Below are positions 1-5,207 of a stretch of 6,110 nucleotides of DNA, piece after piece. How positions within the stretch are numbered: the stretch's first letter is position 1; every line of letters begins with the position of its first letter. Below the pieces are notes generated by a model that was not told where the DNA came from, searched no databases, and was given only the letters and a program-made list of their open reading frames with translations. Position numbers and translations under genes: made by a program. This DNA is from Lentzea sp. (GTDB taxonomy: Bacteria > Actinomycetota > Actinomycetes > Mycobacteriales > Pseudonocardiaceae), in contig JASLAV010000144.1 of the NCBI GenBank assembly GCA_030146905.1, positions 1 to 6,110 on the forward strand, read 5' to 3'.

Positions 1-331
1 TCACACCCGAGGCCGTACCGGCGGACAGGTCGATCTCGCCGAGCAGCAGCACGAACACCAGGCCCATCGCGATGATGGTGATGCTGGCGCCCTGCTGGAG
101 CAGGTTGGCGAGGTTGCCGAGGGTGAAGAACGTGTCGGACAACGAGCTGAAGACGATCAGCAGCACGATGATGCCGAGCAGCGCGGGCAGCGAGCCGAGC
201 TCGCCGCCGCGAACCCTCGCCCAGTAGTCGCGGACGGCCTCGCCCGTGGACTGCGAGGTCGTGTCGATGCCGAAGTCGGAGATGGCGCCCTGAGGGGTTT
301 CCTGTGCGGGCGTCTCGGTGGTGTTGGTCAT
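1..331 (-). CDS. xylH: Sugar ABC transporter permease (XylH-like, CUT2 family), N-terminal part only
   Basis: This is the inner-membrane channel subunit of a pentose-type sugar importer; it would pair with the ATPase and binding protein encoded upstream. About 110 residues are visible and the rest lies beyond the window start. They show a hydrophilic, Thr/Glu-rich cytoplasmic tail (about residues 1-47), a first membrane helix near 48-64 (LPALLGIIVLLIVFSSL), the segment FFTLGNLANLLQQGA, a second helix near 82-97, and then GEIDLSAG, the hallmark of CUT2 (ribose/xylose/fructose) permeases. I chose the ATG at 331 because GAGG lies 5 bases upstream. An in-frame ATG at 352 overlaps the xylG stop as TGATG and would add MSSEEAS; it has no well-placed ribosome site but could be used by translational coupling. 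Family membership is seen directly; xylose specificity is inferred from the adjacent xylF. Confidence 0.88.
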   Translation of the reverse strand, partial: MTNTTETPAQETPQGAISDFGIDTTSQSTGEAVRDYWARVRGGELGSLPALLGIIVLLIVFSSLSDTFFTLGNLANLLQQGASITIIAMGLVFVLLLGEIDLSAGTASGV

Positions 332-351
332 GCTGGCCTCTTCGGAACTCA

Positions 352-1125
352 TCAGATCGTCGCCGCCTCGGGGCGGGCGATGCCCAGGTCACCGGAACGA
401 CCGGCGGTGATCAGCTCGACGACCTGGCCGTGCGTGACGTCCTTGGACCCCACGACGGCGGCCATGCGGCCGAGGTAGAGGCACGCGATCTTGTCGGCGA
501 CCTCGAACACGTCGTTCATGTTGTGGCTGATCAGGACGACGCCGAGGCCCTGCTCCGCGAGCCGGCGGACGAGGTCGAGGACCTGCCGCGTCTGCGCGAC
601 GCCGAGTGCCGCGGTGGGCTCGTCGAGGAGCACGACCTTGCTGTTCCACAGCACGGCCTTGGCGATCGCCACGGTCTGGCGCTGACCGCCGGACAGCGAC
701 GACACCTGGGTGCGCACCGACTTGACCGTGCGCACGGACAGCGACGCCAGCGTCTTGCGAGCCGCCTGCTCCATGTCGGTCTCGTCGAGCAGGCCGGCCT
801 TGGTGCGCTCACGGCCGAGGAACATGTTCTGGACGATGTCGAGGTTGTCGGCCAGCGCCAAGTCCTGGTAGACGACCTCGATCCCGAGGTCCGAGGCGTC
901 GCGCGGGCCCTTGATGTGCACCGGCTCGCCGTTGAACAGGACCTCACCGGAGTCGGTGGGGTGGATGCCCGCGATGCACTTGACCAGCGTCGACTTGCCC
1001 GCGCCGTTGTCACCGACGAGGGCGGTGACCTCACCGGGGTTGACGGTGAGGTCGATGTCGTGCAGGACGTGCACGGGACCGAAGCTCTTGTTGATGCCGC
1101 GCAGCTCGAGAATCGGCTCGCTCAC
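352..1125 (-). CDS. xylG: Sugar ABC transporter ATP-binding protein, single-domain XylG/FrcA type
   Basis: This 257-residue cytoplasmic ATPase should power sugar import. Visible motifs are Walker A GDNGAGKST (38-46), Q-loop VVYQDLAL (84-91), signature LSGGQRQ (144-150), Walker B VVLLDE (164-169), D-loop-region AALG (172-175) and the switch histidine in ISHN (H201). It has only one nucleotide-binding domain. Enteric XylG, RbsA and AraG are tandem two-domain proteins of about 500 residues, so two copies are expected per transporter, as in FrcA-type systems. The start is GTG at 1125, giving VSEPILELRG, because GGAGGAA sits 6 bases upstream. An ATG at 1179 in the same frame lies inside the hairpin after xylF and would add an implausible 18-residue leader. 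The gene follows xylF by 76 bases and overlaps or abuts xylH, so the three probably form one operon. All catalytic motifs are intact. Confidence 0.95.
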   Translation of the reverse strand: MSEPILELRGINKSFGPVHVLHDIDLTVNPGEVTALVGDNGAGKSTLVKCIAGIHPTDSGEVLFNGEPVHIKGPRDASDLGIEVVYQDLALADNLDIVQNMFLGRERTKAGLLDETDMEQAARKTLASLSVRTVKSVRTQVSSLSGGQRQTVAIAKAVLWNSKVVLLDEPTAALGVAQTRQVLDLVRRLAEQGLGVVLISHNMNDVFEVADKIACLYLGRMAAVVGSKDVTHGQVVELITAGRSGDLGIARPEAATI

Positions 1126-1131
1126 TGGGGA

Positions 1132-1138
1132 TTCCTCC
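1132..1138 (-). promoter_or_regulatory. Ribosome binding site that fixes the xylG start
   Basis: On the minus strand the sequence reads GGAGGAA, then 6 bases, then GTG. It is the strongest Shine-Dalgarno sequence in the window, and it decides the GTG at 1125 over the longer reading that begins at 1179. Confidence 0.85.
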
Positions 1139-1152
1139 GTGTTACCACGCGT

Positions 1153-1189
1153 GTAGGGCGGGGTGCGCAGGTTCCGCACCCCGCCCTAC
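1153..1189 (-). terminator. Intercistronic hairpin between xylF and xylG
   Basis: A perfect 15-bp GC-rich inverted repeat pairs 1153-1167 with 1175-1189 around a 7-base loop (1168-1174). After one mismatch (1152/1190), three more pairs extend the stem (1149-1151 with 1191-1193). On the transcribed minus strand it starts about a dozen bases after the xylF stop. No U-run follows, so it is not a textbook intrinsic terminator. In binding-protein transporter operons such hairpins are known to protect the upstream message from 3' exonucleases or to cause partial termination, giving more binding protein than ATPase and permease. That role is inferred; the stem is seen directly. Confidence 0.8.
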
Positions 1190-1201
1190 GCGCAAGCGGT
1201 C

Positions 1202-2326
1202 CTACTTGATGCCGAGCTCGGTGCAGGCGGCCTGGGTGTCGGCCACGCAGATCTCCGAGGCCTTGACGAAGCCCGCGTCGACGACGGACTTGACCTTGTC
1301 CTTGGTGATCAGCTGCGGCGTCAGCAGCACGGACTTGACGTCGCGGTTGCCCTTGGGGTCCTTCTCCTTGCCGGACGCGAGGGCGTCGGCGGCGGCGGTG
1401 TCACCCTTGGCGAGCGCGGCGGCCAGCTTGGCCGCGGCCTGGGCCTCTTCGTTGATCGGCTTGAAGACGGTCATGTACTGCTCGCCACGGAGCACGGCCT
1501 GCAGGCCGTCCGGGGTGGCGTCCTGACCGGTGACCGGAACCTTGCCGTTCAGGCTGTACTTCTTGAGGATCGTGATCACAGCGCCGGCGAGGCCGTCGTT
1601 CGCGGCGACGACGCCGTCCACCTTGCCGCCGTTGGAGGTCAGGATCTGCTCGAAGGTCTGGCCACCCTGCTGGTTGTCCCAGTCGGGGATCGGCTGGGAC
1701 TGGACCAGCTTGAGCTTGCCGGAGTCGTACAGCGGCTTGAGGGCCTTCTGCTGGCCCTGGTGGAACAGGGTCGCGTTGTTGTCCGTCGGCGAACCCTCGA
1801 TCTCGATCACGTTCGCGCCCTGCGGAGCGTTCTTCAGTGCGTCCGCGAGACCCTGGCCCTGCAGCTCGCCGACCTTCACGTTGTCGAACGACACGTAGTA
1901 AGGCGAGGTGCCACCGAGGTTCAGGCGGTCGTAGTCGATGACGTGGATGCCCTGGGCCTGCGCCTTCTTGGCGACCGAGGCACCGACCTCGCTGTTGGGG
2001 GTCGCGATGATCAGGACCTTCACGCCGGCGTTGATCATGCCGTCGGCGAGGGTGCTGAACTTCTGGGCGTCACCCTGAGCGTTCTGAATGTCGGCGTCGA
2101 GCCCCTCCTTCTTCAGAGCCGCCTCGAGGAGCGGCTTGTCGAAGCCCTCCCAGCGGGCGGAGGACTTCGTCTCAGGAAGGATCACGCCGACCTTTGCGCC
2201 CCCGCCGCTGCCAGAGTTCGTTTCGGAGCTTCCTCCGGTGCCGGAGGACGTGTTGGCGCCACACGCCGAGACCGCCAGGGCGAGGCCCACGGTCACGGCG
2301 ATGGAAGCGAGGCTCTTGCTGCGCAT
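1202..2326 (-). CDS. xylF: D-xylose-type ABC transporter substrate-binding lipoprotein (XylF-like)
   Basis: This 374-residue extracytoplasmic protein should bind the sugar and deliver it to the permease. It starts with a lipoprotein signal peptide (MRSKSLASIAVTVGLALAV) and a lipobox V-S-A-C with C22 as the lipidated residue, followed by a flexible Ser/Gly/Thr linker to about residue 43. The periplasmic-binding-protein type I fold begins at KVGVILPE (45-52). By remembered comparison with E. coli XylF it keeps RW (58-59), YDR (132-134), SFDN.KVGELQ (146-156), GSP.DNNA (178-185), AND (242-244), GQDA (267-270) and FKP (288-290), which include likely sugar contacts R58, D133, R134, N243, D269 and K289. 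Length is normal for a Gram-positive lipoprotein form. The C-terminal tail carries two cysteines, C360 and C368, the only ones after C22. The ATG at 2326 has AAAGGGA 6 bases upstream. It is the first gene of the operon. Xylose is the likely ligand; a related aldose is possible. Confidence 0.93.
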   Translation of the reverse strand: MRSKSLASIAVTVGLALAVSACGANTSSGTGGSSETNSGSGGGAKVGVILPETKSSARWEGFDKPLLEAALKKEGLDADIQNAQGDAQKFSTLADGMINAGVKVLIIATPNSEVGASVAKKAQAQGIHVIDYDRLNLGGTSPYYVSFDNVKVGELQGQGLADALKNAPQGANVIEIEGSPTDNNATLFHQGQQKALKPLYDSGKLKLVQSQPIPDWDNQQGGQTFEQILTSNGGKVDGVVAANDGLAGAVITILKKYSLNGKVPVTGQDATPDGLQAVLRGEQYMTVFKPINEEAQAAAKLAAALAKGDTAAADALASGKEKDPKGNRDVKSVLLTPQLITKDKVKSVVDAGFVKASEICVADTQAACTELGIK

Positions 2327-2332
2327 CCGCCA

Positions 2333-2339
2333 TCCCTTT
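2333..2339 (-). promoter_or_regulatory. Ribosome binding site of xylF
   Basis: The minus strand reads AAAGGGA followed by 6 bases and the ATG at 2326. Spacing and composition are good for an actinobacterial gene. Another ATG lies between the two but is out of frame. Confidence 0.7.
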
Positions 2340-2346
2340 CACTGCG

Positions 2347-2357
2347 CTGTGTCACAG
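2347..2357. promoter_or_regulatory. Second small dyad in the xylF leader
   Basis: CTGTG-T-CACAG is a perfect 11-base dyad centred on 2352. It is 18 bases from the centre of the larger dyad at 2363-2377 and shares TGTG/CACA-type half-sites with it. It would fall inside the 5' untranslated leader, so it could be an accessory operator. Its small size means chance cannot be excluded. Confidence 0.3.
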
Positions 2358-2362
2358 AGAAT

Positions 2363-2377
2363 GTTGTGGCGCACAAC
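2363..2377. promoter_or_regulatory. Candidate operator of the xyl transporter operon
   Basis: GTTGTG-GCG-CACAAC is a perfect 6-bp dyad with a 3-base centre. It overlaps the proposed -10 box (2375-2380, minus strand) and the expected transcription start, the usual place for a repressor site. Sugar transporter operons of actinobacteria are commonly controlled by ROK- or LacI-family repressors, but none is encoded in this window, so the protein that binds is unknown. Confidence 0.5.
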
Positions 2378-2380
2378 GTA
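2375..2380 (-). promoter_or_regulatory. Candidate -10 box for the xylF operon
   Basis: The minus strand reads TACGTT, which fits the actinobacterial TANNNT pattern. A poor -35 (TTCCGG, about 2399-2404) lies 18 bases upstream. The predicted start near 2368 would give a leader of roughly 40 bases with the xylF ribosome site in it. The overlap with the dyad at 2363-2377 adds some support. The hexamer is weak evidence by itself. Confidence 0.3.
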
Positions 2381-2433
2381 TGCCTGACATATGCGTGACC
2401 GGAACCACACTGGATCGATTAAGTCGCAACGAT

Positions 2434-2487
2434 GCGGTAACCCTGGCGAAATTTAGTCACCGAGAGTCGTGAGAGCGTTACCACCGC
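2434..2487. repeat. Spaced inverted half-sites GCGGTAAC / GTTACC(A)CCGC
   Basis: GCGGTAAC at 2434-2441 is mirrored by GTTACC at 2477-2482 followed, after one extra A, by CCGC at 2484-2487. The centres of the GGTAAC/GTTACC elements are 41 bp apart, close to four helical turns, so both would face the same side of the DNA. They could be a looped or cooperative operator pair upstream of xylF, or chance. Confidence 0.25.
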
Positions 2488-2503
2488 ACTACTGCATACG
2501 GCT

Positions 2504-2522
2504 GCGATATATTGGATATCGC
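2504..2522 (+). promoter_or_regulatory. Dyad with embedded -10-like box upstream of the methyltransferase gene
   Basis: GCGATAT-ATTGG-ATATCGC is a perfect 7-bp inverted repeat with a 5-base centre. It contains TATATT (2508-2513), which matches five of six positions of the sigma-70 -10 consensus on the plus strand. A start near 2520 would give a leader of about 50 bases to the ATG at 2573. No good -35 is present. The arrangement is what a repressed promoter looks like, but the regulator is unknown. The symmetry also leaves open a role on the minus strand. Confidence 0.4.
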
Positions 2523-2560
2523 TTGCAGCGAACACTCACCCGTCATCTCCCGGCCATCTC

Positions 2561-2566
2561 TAGGTT
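2561..2566 (+). promoter_or_regulatory. Alternative -10 box (leaderless start) for the methyltransferase gene
   Basis: TAGGTT ends 6 bases before the ATG at 2573. This is the spacing expected when transcription starts on the A of ATG, a common arrangement in actinobacteria. It would explain the lack of a good Shine-Dalgarno sequence; the AGG inside the box is 8 bases from the ATG and could instead act as a weak one. Confidence 0.35.
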
Positions 2567-2572
2567 GGGTGC

Positions 2573-3361
2573 ATGACGGTCGACAAGGAAACCGCCGAGA
2601 GGCTGGCGCTTTCGTTCGGTGCGGATGCCGCGCGGTACGACCGCACCCGTCCGGCCTACCCGGACGCGTTGGTCCGCAAGATCGTCTCGGCGAGCCCAGG
2701 GCCGCGCGTCCTCGACGTCGGCTGCGGCACCGGGGTGTTGGCACGGCCGTTGCGCGAGGCCGGGTGCGAGGTGCTCGGCGTCGAGCCCGACGAGCGCATG
2801 GCGGAGTTCGCGCGCGGCAGCGGTGTGGCCGTGGAGGTCTCGAAGTTCGAGGCCTGGGACCCGGCCGGCCGGGAGTTCGACGCCGTCGTCGCCGGTCAGT
2901 CGTGGCACTGGGTCGATCCCGCGGCGGGGCCCGGCCAGGTCGCACGGGTGCTGCGGCCGGGCGGGGTGTTCGTGGCGCTGTGGCACGTGTTCGCCCCGCC
3001 GGAGCCGATCGAGCAGGCCTTCGGCGACGCGTTCCGCAAGGCCGCGCCGGACATCTCGTTCCGCGTCGGCCAGTCCCGCGAGGAGGCGCTGCATGCCTAC
3101 CGCGAGGGCTGCGTGCGCACGGGGGACGCGTTCGTCGGCACCGGTGCGTTCAGCGACGTCCAGCAGTGGTCGGCGGAGTGGGACCGGACCTACACGACCG
3201 CCGAGTACCTCGACCTCGTGCGCACGATGGGCCCGATCGCCCTGCTCGGCGCCGACCAGGTCGGCACGCTGCTGGACGACGTCGGCCGCGCGATCGACGC
3301 GATCGGCGGCCGGTTCACCACGCACTACGACACGCTGGCCGTCGCCGTCACCCGTAGCTGA
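2573..3361 (+). CDS. Class I SAM-dependent methyltransferase, substrate unknown
   Basis: This soluble protein of 262 residues should transfer a methyl group from S-adenosylmethionine to an unidentified acceptor. The N-terminal FGADAARYDRTRPAYP (15-30) is the segment typical of this Methyltransf_11-like subfamily. Motif I is VLDVGCGTG (46-54). The acidic residue closing strand 2 is in VEPD (70-73). The motif around FDAVVAGQSWHWVDP (102-116) and the later VLRPGGVFVALWHVF complete the Rossmann-like core. The C-terminal third (about 150-262) is a lid or substrate region that I cannot assign. The ATG at 2573 is the first plausible start and no strong ribosome site precedes it. It is divergent from xylF and convergent with the helicase gene, so it is probably a single-gene unit. 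Nothing links it to sugar uptake. Small-molecule methylation is typical of the family, but this is only inference. Confidence 0.87.
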   Translation: MTVDKETAERLALSFGADAARYDRTRPAYPDALVRKIVSASPGPRVLDVGCGTGVLARPLREAGCEVLGVEPDERMAEFARGSGVAVEVSKFEAWDPAGREFDAVVAGQSWHWVDPAAGPGQVARVLRPGGVFVALWHVFAPPEPIEQAFGDAFRKAAPDISFRVGQSREEALHAYREGCVRTGDAFVGTGAFSDVQQWSAEWDRTYTTAEYLDLVRTMGPIALLGADQVGTLLDDVGRAIDAIGGRFTTHYDTLAVAVTRS

Positions 3362-3365
3362 TCGA

Positions 3366-5069
3366 CTACCAGGAACGCAGCGTCGCGATGCGTTCCTCCA
3401 GCTGCTCGATGGTGGCCATGGCCGTCGGCGGGCCACCGCAGTACTCGCGCAGCTGGCTGTGGATCTTGCCGTGCGGCTTCTTCGTGCGGTGGTGGTGCAT
3501 GGCGACGAGCGTGTTCAGCTCCTTGCGCAGCGACGTGAGGCGTTCCTGCACGCCCACCGGCCTCGCCTCGCGCACCGCGACCTCCGGCTTGGGCCGCTTG
3601 GCCGCGATCGCCATCTGCTCCTCCTGCCGCTGCAGCAGCAGGGTGCGCACCTGGTCCGGCTCCAGCAGCCCCGGCAGGCCGAGGTACTCCTGTTCCTCGT
3701 CGGAGCCCGCGATGGTCGGAGCGCCGAACGACGACCCGTCGAAGATCACCTGGTCGAGCTCCGCCGTGGTGCCCAGGGCGGTGAAGGCCCGTTCGTCCTC
3801 ACCCGGCTCGTCCTTGGCCTGGTTGGCCGCGGCCATGAGCTCGTCGTCCCAGCCGTCCTTCTCGCGGTGCGGCTTTCCCAGGACGTGGTCGCGCTCGGCC
3901 TCCAGCTCCGACGCGAGCTGCAGCAGCACCGGCACCGACGGCAGGAACACCGAGGCGGTCTCGCCGGGCTTCCGGTTGCGCACGAAGCGGCCGACGGCCT
4001 GCGCGAAGAACAGCGGGGTCGACGACGACGTCGCGTAGACCCCGACTGCCAGGCGCGGCACGTCGACGCCCTCGGACACCATGCGGACGGCGATCATCCA
4101 GCGTTCGTTCGTCGCGGCGAACTCCGCGATCTTGCCGGACGCCTTGGGGTCGTCGGAGAGGACGAGCGTGGGGATGTGGCCCGTGACGCGCTCGAGCACC
4201 TGCGCGTAGGCCTTCGCGACGGTCTGGTCGGTGGCGATCACCAGGCCACCGGCGTCGGGGATGCCGTTCTCGCGCTTCTGCGTGAGCCGCTGGTCGGCGG
4301 CGCGCAGCACCGAGGCGATCCAGTCGCCCGCCGGGTCCAGGGCGGTGCGCCACGCCCGAGCGGTCTGCTCCTGCGTCAGCGGCTCGCCCAGGCGTGCGGT
4401 GAACTCCTCGCCCGCGCTGGTCCGCCACGACGCCTCGCCCGAGTACGCGAGGAACAGCACGGGCCGGACGACGCCGTCGCGCAGCGCGTCGGAGTAGCCG
4501 TAGGTGTGGTCCGCCTTGGACGTCTTGAAGCCGCCGTTGCTCTCCTCGTACTGCACGAACGGGATCGGCGAGTCGTCGGAGCGGAACGGCGTGCCGGTGA
4601 GGCACAGCCGCCGGACCGCGGGCGTGAACGCCTCGCGGATCGCATCACCCCACGACTTGGCGTCACCGCCGTGGTGGACCTCGTCGAGCAGCACGAGCGT
4701 CTTGCGGTTCTCCGTGCGCACCCTGTGCAACGTCGGATGGGCGGCGACCTGCGCGTACGTCACGGCCACGCCGTGGTAGTCGCGGGAGGTCATCGCGTTG
4801 GTGTTGCGGAAGTTCGAGTCGATGTGGATGCCCTGCTCGGCGGCGGCCTTGGCCCACTGGTGCTTGAGGTGCTCGGTGGGCGTGACGATCGTGACGGTCT
4901 CGATCGTCCTGTCGGCCAGCAGCTCGGCGGCGACGCGGAGCCCGAAGGTCGTCTTGCCGGCGCCGGGCGTGGCGACGGCGAGGAAGTCCTGGGGCTTCGC
5001 GGCGAGGTACTTGGTCAGCGCCCTGCGCTGCCATGCCCGCAGCGGTCGCATTGCTGCTGTCGCTGTCAC
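3366..5069 (-). CDS. Superfamily 2 DEAD/DEAH-type helicase with C-terminal extension
   Basis: This 567-residue protein should be an ATP-dependent DNA or RNA helicase/translocase of the ResIII-like SF2 group. Visible motifs in order are a Q-motif-like RPLRAWQRRAL (8-18), motif I ATPGAGKTT (33-41), Ia VTIVTPTEHLKHQW (59-72), motif II DEVH (129-132), motif III LTGTPFR (157-163), motif V SEGVDVP (332-338) and motif VI QAVGRFVR (357-364). Both RecA-like domains are therefore complete. About 200 residues follow: an acidic, charged stretch, a probable helical or coiled region (about 465-520), then a His/Lys-rich HHHRTKKPHGKIH (525-537) and a final amphipathic helix. I recognise no nuclease or other catalytic domain there. 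The start is GTG at 5069 with GAGGAG 10 bases upstream; the internal ATG at 5051 lacks a ribosome site. The gene stands alone, divergent from the BrkB gene. Specific function is unknown; repair, RNA metabolism or defence are all possible. Confidence 0.9.
   Translation of the reverse strand: MTATAAMRPLRAWQRRALTKYLAAKPQDFLAVATPGAGKTTFGLRVAAELLADRTIETVTIVTPTEHLKHQWAKAAAEQGIHIDSNFRNTNAMTSRDYHGVAVTYAQVAAHPTLHRVRTENRKTLVLLDEVHHGGDAKSWGDAIREAFTPAVRRLCLTGTPFRSDDSPIPFVQYEESNGGFKTSKADHTYGYSDALRDGVVRPVLFLAYSGEASWRTSAGEEFTARLGEPLTQEQTARAWRTALDPAGDWIASVLRAADQRLTQKRENGIPDAGGLVIATDQTVAKAYAQVLERVTGHIPTLVLSDDPKASGKIAEFAATNERWMIAVRMVSEGVDVPRLAVGVYATSSSTPLFFAQAVGRFVRNRKPGETASVFLPSVPVLLQLASELEAERDHVLGKPHREKDGWDDELMAAANQAKDEPGEDERAFTALGTTAELDQVIFDGSSFGAPTIAGSDEEQEYLGLPGLLEPDQVRTLLLQRQEEQMAIAAKRPKPEVAVREARPVGVQERLTSLRKELNTLVAMHHHRTKKPHGKIHSQLREYCGGPPTAMATIEQLEERIATLRSW
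3371..3397. terminator. Inverted repeat at the convergent gene ends
   Basis: AGGAACGCA (3371-3379) and TGCGTTCCT (3389-3397) form a perfect 9-bp stem with a 9-base loop. It starts 10 bases after the methyltransferase stop and lies inside the last ten codons of the helicase gene. Only 4 bases separate the two stop codons, so this is the one visible candidate for ending transcription there. No U-run follows on either strand, and coding constraint could shape part of it. Confidence 0.45.
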
Positions 5070-5079
5070 AGACGTGCTT

Positions 5080-5085
5080 CTCCTC
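5080..5085 (-). promoter_or_regulatory. Ribosome binding site supporting the helicase GTG start
   Basis: The minus strand reads GAGGAG, then 10 bases, then the GTG at 5069. The spacing is slightly long, but no other start codon in that frame is better placed. Confidence 0.6.
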
Positions 5086-5110
5086 GTTTGCGCTGGTCAG
5101 ACATGGAAGC

Positions 5111-5137
5111 GCCCTCAGGCGGACCATGGCCGAGGGC
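5111..5137 (-). promoter_or_regulatory. Stem-loop in the probable helicase leader
   Basis: GCCCTC (5111-5116) pairs with GAGGGC (5132-5137), and GGC (5118-5120) with GCC (5129-5131), with A5117 bulged and an 8-base loop. It lies between a possible -10 box (minus-strand TAGGCT, 5144-5149) and the helicase ribosome site. If transcription starts near 5137 the message would begin with this stem. It could stabilise the 5' end or affect expression; no function is shown. Confidence 0.35.
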
Positions 5138-5143
5138 ACTGCG

Positions 5144-5149
5144 AGCCTA
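5144..5149 (-). promoter_or_regulatory. Weak candidate -10 box for the helicase gene
   Basis: The minus strand reads TAGGCT, fitting TANNNT, about 75 bases upstream of the GTG at 5069. No recognisable -35 is present at 17-18 bases, so this is only a positional candidate. Confidence 0.25.
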
Positions 5150-5207
5150 CCCGTTCCGAACGTCGATGCCGCGAAACGTGGCCCCATGCACCATGCTTGT
5201 CACTGCG

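Noticed and set aside
304..1209. Long plus-strand open frame opposite the ATPase gene
   Set aside because: It is the antisense shadow of xylG and GC-rich codon bias keeps it open. Its translation is Arg/Asp/Val/His-rich low-complexity with no domain, and the opposite strand has all ABC motifs.
1163..2398. Plus-strand frame of 411 codons opposite xylF
   Set aside because: It is antisense to a clear XylF-like protein, starts inside the intercistronic hairpin, and its product resembles no family.
2512..3436. Plus-strand frame 2512-3357 and minus-strand frame 2543-3436 over the methyltransferase
   Set aside because: Both overlap the methyltransferase in other frames and give Arg/Gly/Ala-rich sequence without motifs.
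5111..5137. Riboswitch in the helicase leader
   Set aside because: Only one short stem is present, with no multi-helix aptamer or expression platform that I recognise.
4663..5187. Minus-strand frame overlapping the helicase 5' end and reaching upstream of it
   Set aside because: It is out of frame with the helicase and becomes Arg/His-rich low-complexity where the helicase motifs lie. Its ATG falls in the leader stem-loop.
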